Shown piece after piece: positions 45,944 through 58,252 of a stretch of 64,000 bases of DNA. Within the stretch, counting starts at the first letter, position 1. Every line of letters starts with the position of its first letter. A program made the position numbers and the translations under genes. Source of the stretch: Coffea arabica. Its lineage: Eukaryota; Streptophyta; Magnoliopsida; Gentianales; Rubiaceae. Location: positions 9,362,001 through 9,426,000 of the forward strand of contig NC_092329.1 of assembly GCF_036785885.1 (NCBI RefSeq), read 5' to 3'. A model generated the notes under the pieces. It was given only the letters and a program-made list of their open reading frames with translations. It did not search any database and had not been told where the DNA came from.

Positions 45944-48900
45944 TTAGGCATAGATAGGATCTATCAAGTGTACCTCTTCCAAAGTGCCAATGTCTGAAAT
46001 ATCAACAAACGATTTTAAACGATGACCATTAACTGTAAAACTCTTATTAGTCTCTAAACTCTGGATTGCAACCACACCATTGGGAAAAACATTGACTACC
46101 ACATATGGTCCAATCCAACGAGATTTTAACTTACCTGGCATGAATTTCAACCGTGAATTGAACAAGAGTACATTTTGTCCTGGGAAAAAGTGTTTCGCAC
46201 GCAATAAACGGTCATGAAACTGCTTGGTACGCTCTTTGTACAAACGTGCATTGTCATATGCTTCAAGACGAATTTCCTCCAACTCCTGGAGTTGGAGCTT
46301 TCTCTCATTGCCATCTCTATCCGCATGGAAATTGCATTGCTTGACTGCCCAGAATGCACGATGCTCAATAGCCACAAGTAAATGACACATCTTACCAAAC
46401 ACCAACCTATATGGAGACATTCCAATGGGCGTTTTATACGCGGTTCGATATGCCCACAAAGCATCATCCAATCGCAAGCTCCAATCCTTACGGTTGGGGT
46501 TAACCGTTTTCTCCAATACGCTCTTGATCTCTCGATTGGAGACTTCAGCTTGCCCATTGGTCTGAGGATGATTTGTTGTACTCACACGATGGTGCACTCC
46601 ATATTTTCCCATGAGAGCTGCAATGGTGCGATTGCAGAAATGGGTACCTTGATCACTTATGATGGCTCTCGGCACCCCGAACCTACTAAAAATGTGGGAT
46701 TTGAGAAATCCTACAACAACTTGAGAATCATTAGTCCGGGTAGCCTTTGCTTCTACCCATTTCGATACATAGTCAACTGCTAACAGAATATATAAAAATC
46801 CAAAAGAGCTAGGAAAAGGTCCCATAAAGTCCATACCCCAAACATCAAACACTTCACAAAATAACATAGGCACTTGAGGCATTTCATCCCTATGAGACAA
46901 ACTTTCAAATTTTTGACATTTTTCACAGCTTTTACAAAATGCATAAGCATCACGAAACAATGTTTCCCAATAAAAGCCACAATCAAGGATTTTTCTAGCA
47001 GTTCTCTTAGGTCCAAAATGACCACCACATGCATAATTATGACAATGAGCAAGGATAGAAGGAGTTTCACTTTCAGGTACACATCTACGAATAATTTGAT
47101 CAGAGCCTATTTTCCACAGATATGGTTCATCCCAAATATAGTATCGAGAATCATGGACTATCTTATCTCTCTTACTCTTACTCATGCCAATAGGGAATTT
47201 ATGACTGACCAAAAAGTTCACAATATCTGCATACCAAGGTTCCTTACCTTTGAGATAGAAAAGATGTTCATCAGGAAATACCTCAGATATGGGAACTGCT
47301 TCCTCTTCTCTTATCAACCTGCTCAAATGGTCAGCTACTGAATTATCCACCCCTCTCCGATCCTTGATCTCCCAGTCAAATTCTTGCAACAAGAGCACCC
47401 AACGAATGAGTCTTGGCTTGGACTCCTTTTTTGACAAGAGATACTTCAAAGCTGCATGATCAGAGTAAACCGTTACTTTTGACCCCAATAGATATGATCT
47501 AAATTTCTCAAAAGCGAAAACAATGGCTAGAAGCTCCTTCTCCGTGGTGGTGTAGTTGCATTGAGCTGGTGTCAATGTTTTTGACGCATAGTATATCACG
47601 TGACTACACCTCCCACTCCGCTGTCCAAGCACAGCTCCTACGGCATACTGACTGGCGTCACACATGAGCTCAAAGGATAGCTTCCAGTCTGGGGGTTGGA
47701 TGATTGGTGCCGTGGTCAACATACCCTTGAGTGTGTCAAAGGACAATTTGCAATCATTTCCAAAGTTGAATGGCACCTCCTTTTGAAGCAGGCGAGACAA
47801 TGGTTGAGCAATTTTTGAAAAATCTTTTATGAAACGCCTGTAAAAACCTGCATGGCCTAGAAAACTACGAATATCCTTGACATTAGTAGGGTAAGGTAGA
47901 CTAGTGATCAAATCAATTTTAGCCTTATCTACCTCAATACCCCTTGATGAAACAACATGGCCCAAAACTATGCCTTCCTTAACCATGAAATGACATTTTT
48001 CATAATTAAGAACCAAGTTTGTTTCAATGCATCTTTTCAAAACCTTTGTTAAATGGTCTAGGCACTGATCAAAAGAATCACCGTATACTGTAAAATCATC
48101 CATGAAAATTTCAATGCAATTATCAATCATATCAGAGAAAATACTCATCATGCATCTTTGAAATGTTCCAGGAGCATTACACAAACCAAAAGGCATACGG
48201 CGATATGCAAAAGTTCCAAAAGGGCAGGTAAAAGTAGTTTTATGTTGGTCCTCTTGAGCAACAATAATTTGATAATATCCAGAGTAACCATCTAAAAAGC
48301 AAAAGAAACACTTACCTGCCAACCTCTCAAGCATTTCATCAATAAATGGGAGTGGAAAGTGGTCTTTCCTAGTTGCGGCATTTAACTTCCTAAAGTCAAT
48401 GCACATTCTCCACCCATTTTGCAATCTCATTGGCACTAACTCATTCTTTTCATTTTTCACCAACGTGATTCCAGTCTTCTTGGGAACAACATGGACTGGA
48501 TTTACCCACTGGCTGTCAGAAATAGGAAAAATAATTCCTAATTCTAAGAGCTTGAGAATCTCCTTCATTGCAGGATTGAGCTTGCGTTGATGCTCTCTCA
48601 CGGGTTTTACGTCCGACTCCAAAAGGATGTGATGCATGCAAATGGATGGATTGATGCCTTTGATGTCTGCTAACGTCCATCCAATTGCTGGTTTAAATTC
48701 CCGTAAGACCCGTAAGAGCCTCTCTTCTTGCAACGCAGTTAAATCATTGGCAATGATTACAGGCAAAGTCTTGTTATCTCCCAAGTAAGCATATTTCAAA
48801 TGCTCGGGCAGTTCCTTCAATTCCACATTAGGTGCCTGTTGAACAGAAGGTAGAATCCTTTCATTAGAAATGGGTAATGGTAGAAAAAAATTTTCAAACC

Positions 48901-51319
48901 TGCCTGGAAGCGGATGTAGTGAATGTAAGGACATGATAGCTTCTTTGACTTCCTCCTCCTCCATGCCGTCCACTTCCAAATTGGTCTTGCCTTGTTGTAA
49001 GACAAAGTCCAACTTGTCCCTAATGAAATTCTGTTCAAAATTCTCTTGCACAATGGTGTTAGTCATGCCAACAAAATTTACAGATTCAGTATCCACAGGA
49101 TGCTTCATTGCATCAAAAATATTAAAAGTGACCTTTTCTCCATCAAATTCCACAGATAAAGTCCCTTCATGTACATCTATTTTAGTCCTTGCTGTACTCA
49201 TGAAGGGTCTACCCAAAAGAATCACTGCTGAATCAGTAGAGTATGCATCATTCATATCAACAATGTAAAAATCCACAGGAAAAATGAATTCATTGACCTT
49301 TACTAGAACATCTTCAACTAGGCCCTCAGGGTAGACATTCGACCTATCAGCTAGTTGAATGATTACCCTAGTTTCTTTGAGGGGTCCTAAATTCAAAACT
49401 TTAAAAATTGAGAGAGGCATGACATTTATTGAAGCACCTAAGTCAAGCATGCTTTTTTCAATTCTTTGATTGCCAATTATGCATGGTATAGTAAACATAC
49501 CTGGATCCTTGCATTTCTGGGGCAACTTCCTTTGAAACATCGCTGAGACATTCTCCCCCACCTTCACCTTGTCATCCAGACTCAACTTATTGCGATTAGT
49601 GCATAAACCCTTCAAAAATTTAGCATATTTAGGCAATTGCCTAATAGCATCCAATAAAGGAATATTGATCTCCACTTTCCTGAAGGTGTCCAAAATCTCT
49701 TGCTCAGATTCTTCCTTTTTGGCTCTTGTAAACCTGCCAGGAAAAGGAGGAGGAATGTCAACTTTCTTTGAGACTTCAGATGATTGTTTCTCATCTTCCT
49801 CTTCCCCCTTCCTGGGCACTTCTTCTTCTTTGGCGTGGGCACGCCTAGGAGACTGTACTTCCTTGCCACTCCGTAATTGCATTGCACTGGCATTCTCCTT
49901 GGGATTAGGAATTACTTGAGATGGTAACTTTCCTCTATTACTATTTTCCAGATTGCTCATGGAAGTTGCCAATTGAGACATCTGTGCTTCCAAATTCCTA
50001 ATGCTAGCACGAGTCTCTTGTTGAAATCTGTGAGACTCCTGCTGAGATCTTTGAGCCTCTTGCTGTAATTGACTCGTGCTTTGGGCCAGTGACTTCACCA
50101 TATCTTCAAGAGACATGTTTGAATTGGAAGTGGATGGTTGTTGCACTGGTGGCCGTGGCTGGAAATGTTGTTGAAAGCCAGGGGGTTTTGAAGCATAACT
50201 AAAGTTAGGATGATTTCGCCACCCTGGATTGTAAGTGGGTGCAAAAGGATCATTCCTTCGTGGAGGTGGTCCAGAAAAATCTTCCACTATGTTGGCTTGT
50301 TCAGGTGAATCCTCCTGGAGAGTTGGGCACATGTCAGTCATGTGTCCGGGAGCAGCACAGATACCACAAGTCTTCACAGATTGTAATTGCCCTCTTGCCA
50401 TTTGACGTACCAAGGAGGTAAGCTCAGATAGTTTACCCCCTAAGTCAGAGTGATTCACTTCATTGACCCTTCTTATTGCTCCATCAGCTCTCACTCCAAA
50501 TTGTTGGGAATTTTCAGCCATGGTGGAGATCAATAACGTGGCTTCATCTGTGGTCTTGTTAACCAGAGCACCGCCACTGGCTGCATCTAACATGCTCCTA
50601 TCCATGGGTGATAATCCCTCGTAGAAATATTGTATTAAGAGCCGATCAGGGATTTGATGATGTGGGCAGCTGGCACACAGTTGTTTAAAGCGTTCCCAGT
50701 ACTCATATAGAATTTTCCCATTTGCCTGTCTAACTCCACATATTTCTTTCCTTATATTGGCGGCTCTAGAGGCAGGGAAAAATTTCTCGAGGAATCTTCT
50801 CTTCAATTCTTCCCACGTAGTGATGGATCCAGATGGCAGGTAAAATAACCAATCTTTAGCCTTATCTGCCAAAGAGAAAGGGAAGGCTCTCAACTTGATG
50901 TGGTCCTCAGTGACTCCTTGAGGTTTCATTGTGGAGCACACCATATGAAATTCCTTCAAGTGTTTATGTGGGTCTTCACCTGCAATACCACGAAAAGTAG
51001 GAAGTAAGTGAATAAGACCAGATTTAAGCTCAAATGCCTCTTCCGTGTTAGGAAATGTAATGCATAATGGCTGCTGGTTCACGTTAGGAGTTGCCAACTC
51101 CCTCAAAGTTCTTGGGGCTGCCATTGCTACTCGAGGGATATGCACTTCTTCTTTTTCAGATTCACTTGATGAATCCCTGGAAACAAACTCTTGCTTAAAT
51201 TCTGAAGGTGACGTTGAATCTTGTTGCTTACGCAACTTTGCCTCCTTGGTCAACCTTCTTGCAGTCTTCTCAATCTCTGGATCAAATTCTAATTCTCCTG
51301 TACGAGAAGATCGAGGCAT
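45944..51319 (-). CDS. Gag-Pol polyprotein (Athila-like Ty3/Gypsy), intact 1791 aa
   Basis: A single frame encodes virus-like-particle protein and replication enzymes. Gag has its capsid-type domain at about 145-240 and one zinc knuckle CX2CX4HX4C at 318-331. A glutamine-rich coiled stretch follows at about 405-450. The protease has D-L-G-A-S near 626-630 in place of the usual D-(S/T)-G. The reverse transcriptase has D1010 in FLDGYSGY and F-M-D-D-F near 1072-1076. RNase H has D1221, a T-E-K-E-L block near 1259-1263, D1287 and an A-D-H-L block near 1329-1332. The integrase has an HHCC finger (about 1425-1468), a catalytic triad D1497, D1556, E1592 (D,D35E spacing) and a GPY motif near 1737. 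No stop or frameshift occurs. The start is the first ATG after the primer site (51319). With all catalytic residues present, the element may be autonomous. Expression of pol from one frame with gag is a known plant gypsy arrangement. Confidence 0.95.
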   Translation of the reverse strand: MPRSSRTGELEFDPEIEKTARRLTKEAKLRKQQDSTSPSEFKQEFVSRDSSSESEKEEVHIPRVAMAAPRTLRELATPNVNQQPLCITFPNTEEAFELKSGLIHLLPTFRGIAGEDPHKHLKEFHMVCSTMKPQGVTEDHIKLRAFPFSLADKAKDWLFYLPSGSITTWEELKRRFLEKFFPASRAANIRKEICGVRQANGKILYEYWERFKQLCASCPHHQIPDRLLIQYFYEGLSPMDRSMLDAASGGALVNKTTDEATLLISTMAENSQQFGVRADGAIRRVNEVNHSDLGGKLSELTSLVRQMARGQLQSVKTCGICAAPGHMTDMCPTLQEDSPEQANIVEDFSGPPPRRNDPFAPTYNPGWRNHPNFSYASKPPGFQQHFQPRPPVQQPSTSNSNMSLEDMVKSLAQSTSQLQQEAQRSQQESHRFQQETRASIRNLEAQMSQLATSMSNLENSNRGKLPSQVIPNPKENASAMQLRSGKEVQSPRRAHAKEEEVPRKGEEEDEKQSSEVSKKVDIPPPFPGRFTRAKKEESEQEILDTFRKVEINIPLLDAIRQLPKYAKFLKGLCTNRNKLSLDDKVKVGENVSAMFQRKLPQKCKDPGMFTIPCIIGNQRIEKSMLDLGASINVMPLSIFKVLNLGPLKETRVIIQLADRSNVYPEGLVEDVLVKVNEFIFPVDFYIVDMNDAYSTDSAVILLGRPFMSTARTKIDVHEGTLSVEFDGEKVTFNIFDAMKHPVDTESVNFVGMTNTIVQENFEQNFIRDKLDFVLQQGKTNLEVDGMEEEEVKEAIMSLHSLHPLPGRFENFFLPLPISNERILPSVQQAPNVELKELPEHLKYAYLGDNKTLPVIIANDLTALQEERLLRVLREFKPAIGWTLADIKGINPSICMHHILLESDVKPVREHQRKLNPAMKEILKLLELGIIFPISDSQWVNPVHVVPKKTGITLVKNEKNELVPMRLQNGWRMCIDFRKLNAATRKDHFPLPFIDEMLERLAGKCFFCFLDGYSGYYQIIVAQEDQHKTTFTCPFGTFAYRRMPFGLCNAPGTFQRCMMSIFSDMIDNCIEIFMDDFTVYGDSFDQCLDHLTKVLKRCIETNLVLNYEKCHFMVKEGIVLGHVVSSRGIEVDKAKIDLITSLPYPTNVKDIRSFLGHAGFYRRFIKDFSKIAQPLSRLLQKEVPFNFGNDCKLSFDTLKGMLTTAPIIQPPDWKLSFELMCDASQYAVGAVLGQRSGRCSHVIYYASKTLTPAQCNYTTTEKELLAIVFAFEKFRSYLLGSKVTVYSDHAALKYLLSKKESKPRLIRWVLLLQEFDWEIKDRRGVDNSVADHLSRLIREEEAVPISEVFPDEHLFYLKGKEPWYADIVNFLVSHKFPIGMSKSKRDKIVHDSRYYIWDEPYLWKIGSDQIIRRCVPESETPSILAHCHNYACGGHFGPKRTARKILDCGFYWETLFRDAYAFCKSCEKCQKFESLSHRDEMPQVPMLFCEVFDVWGMDFMGPFPSSFGFLYILLAVDYVSKWVEAKATRTNDSQVVVGFLKSHIFSRFGVPRAIISDQGTHFCNRTIAALMGKYGVHHRVSTTNHPQTNGQAEVSNREIKSVLEKTVNPNRKDWSLRLDDALWAYRTAYKTPIGMSPYRLVFGKMCHLLVAIEHRAFWAVKQCNFHADRDGNERKLQLQELEEIRLEAYDNARLYKERTKQFHDRLLRAKHFFPGQNVLLFNSRLKFMPGKLKSRWIGPYVVVNVFPNGVVAIQSLETNKSFTVNGHRLKSFVDISDIGTLEEVHLIDPIYA
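49832..49845. repeat. GGCGTGGGCACGCC dyad inside the gag coding region
   Basis: A 14-base perfect arm dyad (GGCGTG/CACGCC) lies in the gag-pol frame and encodes part of P-R-R-A-H-A-K. The same dyad is in both LTRs (34624-34637, 52613-52626) and, with small changes, twice in the 3' non-coding region (36061-36074, 45757-45770). Confidence 0.8.
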
Positions 51320-51391
51320 AAAATAAATAAAAAAAAATAAAAATAAAAATAAAAACTAAAACCTGTGCAATAAGTCACTTAAAACACCAAC

Positions 51392-51409
51392 TCCCCGGCA
51401 ACGGCGTCA
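51392..51409 (-). other. Primer-binding site, tRNA-Asp
   Basis: On the minus strand TGACGCCGTTGCCGGGGA starts five bases after the 5' LTR. It is complementary to the 3' end of plant tRNA-Asp(GUC) with one mismatch (TGG expected at the third base). Athila elements commonly use this primer. Confidence 0.8.
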
Positions 51410-51414
51410 AAATT

Positions 51415-52795
51415 TGGTGGGTGTCAAACCACCAAAAATAAAATTTATTATTAGACCTACTACCAAAACTGAATGAGTATAGTGGTGAGTAGGGTCGTCT
51501 CCTCAGGGAACAGGTAGGCCAATCACACAGGAAAACGGGGGGGATTTTTAGCAGTAGTACCAACTAATTAAAAAGGAATAAAAACTGAAATTTAAAGTTG
51601 ATTAAGATAGCAGGAACCAAACTACACAAATAACAATTAATTAAAACAATCTAGTCAAGGAATTAATCTTGGCACCGAAGCACACAACTGATCACAGATA
51701 CACGGGACAATTCATATACTCACGAATAAACTGGTTATAGTGGTCAAGCGACGCGCCCAACCACCAATCTTTCCTTAATTTTATGGTAGTCAAGAGACGC
51801 TCATAAACTACCCTCTTGTGACTAGACAACCCCAGAAACGCTCACAGGATTTAATGTAGCCACAGCATTAGGAATTAGAAAGACCCAATTCTAGATGACA
51901 AACACACATGCGGGTTTATTTAGGCTAGATTAATTATCCCCACGATCCAAATTAAACCGCTTGCGAGGCGGTGAAATTGTCTCGTTTGCCACTAATCAAG
52001 ATGTTTAAAGGCTACGCGCCAACATCCTAATTGGCTATCAATTATTTAGACAATCGAATAACAGGCCTAATTATCCAATACATCTAAACAATAATAACTC
52101 AGGGAAAAATAGAGAATAATCAAATACCCATGAACATATAAATTAAAAATAAAACAATTAAAACGATCTCACAGTTATGGTGCCTCGATCCTTGATTTAT
52201 TCCTCAACTAGATAAACGAACTAGCCTTGCCGCATAATCTTGAAGCAATTCAGAGTTTTCATGGAGTTTTTGTCGATTGAGGAAGTAGTAAAAGATGTCG
52301 GCTGCTATTTGCTACTTGCGTTCAAAAAGAAAAAGAAGAAAAGAACAAAGAGACAAGTCTAAGACAGAAGATGCCCTAGTCTATTGCTGCCTTTTTATTT
52401 ATAGTGTTGCTGCCGCTTCCCTTTGCTTGTTGAATTGGAATTTGTTTCCCACAAGGATTGTTTCCTTATTTCCCTCATTGGATTGTTGCCAAAAATCCTC
52501 TTTGGAAAAGCTTCCTGATCCCACGTATGGTAAAAAGGTATCTTCCAATCAGAATGGTTGTTCCAGGGCTTGGGCCCGCGATCCGACTTTTTCACGCAAC
52601 TCTGTGTTGTCTGGCGTGGGCACGCCAGAGAAGACCTAGTCTTCTGGAATTTGCCCTTTTTTATCACTTTTATCACCAATTGCCTGTAATTAACACAAAT
52701 ACCAATTATGAGCAGAAATCCAATACTTTGCATAATAAATTGCCAAAATTAAGACCAAATAACCACAAATAAAATGCATAATTATATCCCTATCA
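51415..52795 (-). repeat. 5' LTR of the Athila-like element
   Basis: 1381 bp. A TATA box TATAAATAAA lies at 52403-52394 on the minus strand, about 390 bases into the LTR, which places the transcription start near 52365. It contains a GGCGTG..CACGCC dyad at 52613-52626. Confidence 0.92.
52394..52403 (-). promoter_or_regulatory. LTR TATA box
   Basis: TATAAATAAA on the element's coding strand. The same sequence is in the 3' LTR near 34405-34414. It is the likely core promoter of the element. Confidence 0.5.
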
Positions 52796-52800
52796 GTCCG

Positions 52801-54164
52801 TAACTCTTTTATCTTAAACTTATGACCCAAATATGATGCAGTATATTAAATAATAGATTTTGATACATAAACTCTCTCAAATATATGTTCACATGCAAAA
52901 AAAAAAAATACACACATAAATACATTTTCACATAAATAGATATATTTTCACATACTAAAACACTCACAGATGCAAACACACACTCACTTTTTAAGTTGTT
53001 TTGAAATACTTGATTTTATTATCCTTTCAAAGTAATTATTTGACATTGTTGCTCCCAAATCAATGAAAGAGTTTGACATAGATATACAAAGATCTTACTC
53101 GATCTCATCTAGTATGTCAAGTTTGAGGGTAATAGTAATCTACTGACCAAGGAAAGTTTTATGTCGTTCCAGAGCAACTATTTGACATGTTTGTTCCCGA
53201 ACCAATGAAAGAATTTGACATAAATATACAAAGATCCCACTCGATCTCATTTAATGTGTCAAGGGGATCCCACCGAACATGTAAATTTCCAATAGTAAAA
53301 AATAAAGCTATTGAAAATCTAGGTATTACTAACATCTGTAGATGTGGACGTCCAAGTCGAAATTTCATCTGCGTCCACATGCGCGTTCGCATTGCGTTCT
53401 CATTGCCTCTAGTCAACTTCTATTTCCTACTTTCTATGCAACCAGACATCTGCTTAGTACAAGCCATGCATTCTCCTCAAGTTTGGTTGTACCTTCATCA
53501 ATTCTAATCACTTTCTATTATCACATTTAAGTAAAAACATTTGTACCTTTTGTCCATGAATGCTAGATAACCTATTTCGTCCGTGAATGCCGGATGGCCT
53601 ATTCCGTCGGTTAATTAGATTAGATTTTAATTACAAAAAAAAAGATTAAAAATTATGACATGTCTTTTTGATAGATACAAATATGAAAGTTAAATGCCAT
53701 TCCAACTTAATCAAAAAGCACTTAAGAAAAATATGTTGTCTTTACTGAGAATTTTTGAGGTAGTCCTGACATTTTTCACATTTTTTTGCTGATGATTCCC
53801 TTATTTTCTATATAGCAAGTGCGTTTGATGCCACAAAATTGATGAGAATTTTAAAATCTTGAAGTGGCCACAAAATTGATGCATTTTGTGTTTAATTTGT
53901 TTTTTAATTTAAGTTGAGTAATGGGTAATACAAAATCTTGAAGTGGCCAATACAAATACCCAAACCGCCCAAAATATGTATGGATTTTTATTATCCAACC
54001 CAAAATTGACCCGATATCCAACTTATCCAACCCAACCTCTCAAATTAGTGGGTGGGTGGGTTGGGTGGGTTATTGGGTTTTGAGCATAATTGACAGGTCT
54101 AAAAAGTGTTATGCAATTTTCAAACATTGATGGCTCGTCAGTCAATTTTGCATAGGTGTTTGAT
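52801..54164. other. Intergenic with a local duplication, no gene
   Basis: A block around CAATGAAAGA(G/A)TTTGACATA (53062 and 53201) with the following ACTCGATCTCAT recurs at about 140-bp spacing. The 106-codon frame at 53187-53507 runs through it and is unrecognised. A (GGGT)-like stretch near 54045-54070 is low-complexity. Confidence 0.5.
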
Positions 54165-54340
54165 TTTTTTTTTCGATAATGATAATATTTATATAAACTA
54201 GGTTAGCAGATATACAGATTTGACTAAAACAAAAAATACCTTAACACCTCTTTTAAAATTTTTTTTACTGCACATGAGATTTGAACCTAGGCAACCTACA
54301 GCCAAAAGGTCCCCTTTTTTGGTGGCCAAGCTCGGTGGTT
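54165..54340 (-). mobile_element. Older SINE-like copy, target of the next SINE
   Basis: On the minus strand it carries box B-like GGTTCAAATCT (54287-54277) and ends in an A-run (T-run on + at 54164-54173). GTGTTTGAT occurs at both edges (54156-54164 and 54341-54349), a probable short target duplication. The younger SINE has inserted at its 5' edge. Confidence 0.45.
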
Positions 54341-54352
54341 GTGTTTGATATC

Positions 54353-54579
54353 TTCTTTTTTTTTTTTCGGAAACGATAATTGTTGTATAACCTAATCTAT
54401 TCTACACTAAGGGGGAGGGGGCGGGTCTAAGGAGGCTCAGGAATAATCCGGAGGGGACTGAACCACCACCAGACCAAACGGGTGCACAACACACCCGCCT
54501 GAATTTTTTGAAGCAAACTACTTAAATGTGGCATACCTTTACCTCCCACCCTACCAAGTTAGGTGGTGGCCACCAGGCT
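54353..54579 (-). mobile_element. SINE, 227 bp, with perfect 19-bp target duplication
   Basis: GGTGGTTGTGTTTGATATC occurs at 54334-54352 and 54580-54598. On the minus strand the insert carries box B-like GGTTCAGTCCC (54464-54454) and ends in an A-run of about 14 (T-run on +). The target duplication, tail and box B are all as expected for a Pol III retroposon. Box A is not clear. Confidence 0.75.
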
Positions 54580-54598
54580 GGTGGTTGTGTTTGATATC

Positions 54599-55962
54599 AC
54601 TAGCTAGTCAATTTATCTCAAACGCACTTATCTGCAATGAGATACCGATGAAAACTTTCCGGAAAAATGACTACCCACAACAACAATAAATAGGAGGGGC
54701 AAAAACTTATAGATGCCTTCTACATCGAAATATTTGCAAATCAAAATCTAATCGAAACACACGCATTTTTTTAGAATAAAAGTTCGTCTTACTTTATTTA
54801 TTTATTGGCCAAAACGCCATCTCATGGCAATGCATGTGTTTGGATTGCTAAATTATTTCACGTGCTTGTATTATAAATATATTTTTTAAAAATATTTTTA
54901 ACTATTTTATTATTTCACATACATCACGTTACAAAAAGTGTTACGGCATTTCTTTGAAATAATACTACTCTATCCAATATTATCTCCAAACCCAAATTTT
55001 TTAGGGGAAAAAGTCCAATGCCCCCTCCCACTCCCAAATATAGAATTGTTTTTTTTTTCGTCTCCTTCTTTCTGGAGGAGAACGGAGGAGGCGGCAGCGA
55101 GCGGCGGTGGCAGGTTCAGTGAAGTTTGTTTAAGGAGAAAAAAGGTTGGAGGTTTTGGAGTTCAAAAAAAAGAGGAAGGAATATCTGAAAAAGGGGTCAA
55201 ACAGATGGCTATGGATTCATCTTGGCAGGAGCTGGCTTCACCACCGGCAAGGGGTGTTGAATGGTGGCGCGGTGGCGGAGGAATGGAAGTTTGAGAGAAG
55301 AGGCCGGGTCTAGTACTATTTACCTAATAATTATTGTTGATTTAAAAAATTGACTAAAATGGTGTGGTAAAATGCAGACCTCTCGGTCTACAGGTGGACC
55401 CATAAACCGGGTCTATCCAAAGCAACGAATCAATTGCTTGCGACTGCTAGGAGTAGTAGTATATCAAGATTGCCCAAAAATTGAAGGGAAAGGATGCGAC
55501 GAAAATGAAAAGGTTGTCGTTTTGGCAATTTTATCTAGACATAATAGTAAGTGCCAACAAAAAGGTCAAGAAACGTATACTTGAGGCATATACTAATTTC
55601 TGTAATTTGGATTTCTATTAAAATTCTCATTTGATGCCATTATGATGATTATTATTTCGCAAAGTCTCCCTATTCCAAATTCTAGAGTGCTTTACACATT
55701 AAAAATCACAAAGAATCTGCATCTTTTCAATTTTTTTTTTGGAACAAAAAAAAATGCCATGTAATTTTAGTTGATCCGTTGCGAATAAATTAATATCCCA
55801 TTTTTGGTTTTTCGACTGATCTCCGAGTCCCATTAATTTGGCATTAGAAGAATATATATATATATATATTGTGGTTTCTCTCCACATCCCAGGCAGGATC
55901 CGCATCAGGCCTATGTGTTCATGTTGGCATTTTCGTGTATTTCAAGTGGTTTTCATGTTTTA
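54599..55962. other. Intergenic, no recognised gene
   Basis: The frame 54938-55294 (+, 118 codons) is glycine/arginine-rich over a GC-rich patch (55075-55290), which could be a leader or small exon, but matches nothing I know. Frame 55372-55584 is also unrecognised. A TA repeat lies at 55851-55869. Confidence 0.4.
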
Positions 55963-56223
55963 CTCCATCTGTTCTGATTATTTAATCATGTTTCGGGAAT
56001 CTAATTTTTTAAAAATAACAATTTGATTGTGATGTTTGTGTTTTTCGTTTCAATTTTACTTCAACAAATTTAAAATTTAAATTTAAATAGTAACATGCAT
56101 ATGATTAGAAAAAAATGTTATATTGAAAAAAAGACTAAAAAGTGTTTTGACATTTCTAACACGACAAATGTATTGGGACATCCCAAAATAGAAAGCATGA
56201 CGTTTTCAATGAGACGGAGGGAA
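55963..56223. mobile_element. Stowaway-like MITE
   Basis: Left end TA-CTCCATCTGTTCTGATTATT and right end AATGAGACGGAGGGAA-TA are imperfect inverted repeats with TA on both sides. It is about 261 bp and non-coding. Confidence 0.6.
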
Positions 56224-56225
56224 TA

Positions 56226-57715
56226 CTTGTTTTCCATTTTTCTTACGTTCTTCTACAAGTTTAGGGCCAGGAACTTGCTATAACTCTTTTGACAATTTTA
56301 TCACAAATAATGATGGTTTAAACAGCGTTTCTTGAGCACGTACATTCAAGGGTTTTCTAAAGTTCTTTGAATCTTGGTTGGAAATGGATTGTCTACCGCT
56401 TTCTTTGGGAATCGTTTCCATGTCAAAATAGTGGCTCCGCCGGCATGAGCATGTATGTGCTTCATCTTTACACTTTTCTGTGGGGGAGAAAATGTGGAGA
56501 ATCTCTTCTTGTAAAGGTTGTACTGAGGAAGGTTCAATAGACCCCCGGTCTCTTGGTCGTCAAATATTGAATCTTATGCTACTAAAAAATATCATTAAAA
56601 AAAATTTGTCGTACCAAAGAAGATGTAAAAGTAAAACTGCTTCTTCTTCTTCTTCTTTTTTTTTTATGCTCGTACTAGGAAAAGAGTGATGGATATAGAG
56701 GATGAAAATTTGATTGGCCTTTGTGTATTCTCAAAAAAGGCTTGAATCTTTCGTAGGGGCAGCAAAGGCAGGTCCGAGGCCAAGTATTCGTTTTTTTTTG
56801 TCTGAATAAAGAAGGTTCTTTCATTCTGTTCTCTTGGCAAAGGGAAGGTTCTGTTTTATGAGTTGGTTTGGCCATCGCTATACCATTACCATCAATGGTC
56901 CACAATCACATCTGTGTGGGTTGCTTAACAGCTGTGCTTTCTTTCTGCCCCCTACTTTTATTGGCCCTCATGTCCATGATACCTTCCACTTTTCAGTTCT
57001 TTTTCCATACAATGGGGTTCAAACTTCAAAGGATTAGTGAATTGTTATAAGAGATGGAACAAAATTGGTCTGTATTCTAGTAAGAAAGCATGCTCATGTA
57101 TGTCCATTTCTGATACAATTTCAAGTTTACTTCCCCTACTAGAAAAGAGATGCATGGTTTATTATTCTAAGGAAATGGATTCATCATGGTCAACCTAGTT
57201 GTTGTTGTTATTATTATTATTATTATTACATAGGAGTGTTGAAGATGCTTGAGCAAAAATAATGAGATTGTTCAACCAAACCAAGGTCATATCAATGTAG
57301 GGCAGAGTTTGTCTTCTAACTTAATATGGGGAGAAATTGGAGAATATAGGGGTTTCTGGTAGAGTTCTAACATTTAACTATAAACAAATTAACTAAATTA
57401 ATTCTAGCTATCACCATTGGCAAGGAAGGCTTGACACCTTACGATGATAAGAAATCAATATAGGATAGAGAAACAGTAGTGAAAAAAAAAAAGAGAAATA
57501 TTAGTGCAGTGACAAAATAGCAAAGGCTGATGAAATAATGTCCTCCCGTATATATTAGATTATTAGCATTTAGAAATACATTTTATAGTACATATTGTGC
57601 CAAGAAGGGACTTTCATCGTGAAGAGGCATCAATTTCAAGAATTTGGGAACCGAAATTTTGAGGAAGGATTCTAGTTGTATCAGAGAGTCTATAATTTTG
57701 AAATTATCTAGAAGA
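56226..57715. other. Intergenic with simple repeats, no gene
   Basis: TTC repeat at 56641-56660 and TTA repeat at 57209-57228. Frames at 56346-57050 overlap on both strands and are unrecognised. Confidence 0.45.
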
Positions 57716-58252
57716 GAAAATCATTCAAAACATCTATCACATTTTGTCAAATGAATTTTTTCATCATTCACTTTTAAAATGATAACTTTACGTCTCTTAC
57801 AAAATAAAGTTAATAAAATTTGGTCCCAATCTAAATTTTCGATTACTTTTGTGTCGTGAATCCATTACGTGACACATACATGGTCACTTTTTCAGGGCAA
57901 AAAGATCATATTCCATTTGTAATTAAACAAATGACTCGTTCCATATTCATTTTTGCTCTTAGAAAAAGTAGGGTCTGACCCGAACCACATTCAAATTTTT
58001 TCTAAAAAGTGAGATCTAACTCAATCTATATTTATTTTTGTCACTCTAAAAGTGGGATCTAAATCTTTTTATACATAAAAAATGATTACATGTAAGTCAT
58101 ATAGTGATTTCATATTTAAAAGTGGTCAAAAATTTAGGTTGAAACAAATATTGTTAATTTAAATTTATAAGGGATGTAAAATTAATATTTTAAAAGTAAA
58201 GGATGAAATATTTATTTGACAAAATGTGAGAGATGCTTTAAATAATTTCCCC
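57716..58252. mobile_element. TIR element, probably Mutator-like, 537 bp
   Basis: The left arm (57716-57805: AACATCTATCACATTTTGTC, ATGAATTTTTTCATCATTCA, CTTTTAAAATGATAA) matches the right arm read on the other strand (58252 back to about 58165: AGCATCTCTCACATTTTGTC, TTTCATCCTTTACTTTTAAA). It is non-coding. The target duplication is not readable with confidence. Confidence 0.7.

Larger units (their letters stand above)
33426..52795 (-). mobile_element. Athila-like Ty3/Gypsy LTR retrotransposon, complete, with a nested insertion
   Basis: Two 1381-bp LTRs (33426-34806 and 51415-52795) are flanked by the 5-bp target duplication GTCCG (33421-33425 and 52796-52800). On the minus strand each LTR starts TGATAG and ends ACCA. 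The order on that strand is 5' LTR, tRNA-Asp primer site, one gag-pol frame, long 3' non-coding region, polypurine tract, 3' LTR. The 3' non-coding part is split by a younger element (36126-45744). Removing that element and one copy of its target duplication leaves about 9.7 kb. I see only three substitutions between LTRs (33495/51484, 34092/52081, 34597/52586), so the insertion is recent. The Athila assignment rests on polyprotein style, tRNA-Asp priming and LTR size. No env-like frame remains. Confidence 0.93.

Noticed and set aside
46382-51326. Several plus-strand frames of 60-155 codons
   Set aside because: Antisense shadows of the gag-pol frame.
54938-55294. 118-codon Gly/Arg-rich frame
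   Set aside because: Composition follows a local GC-rich patch; no domain recognised.
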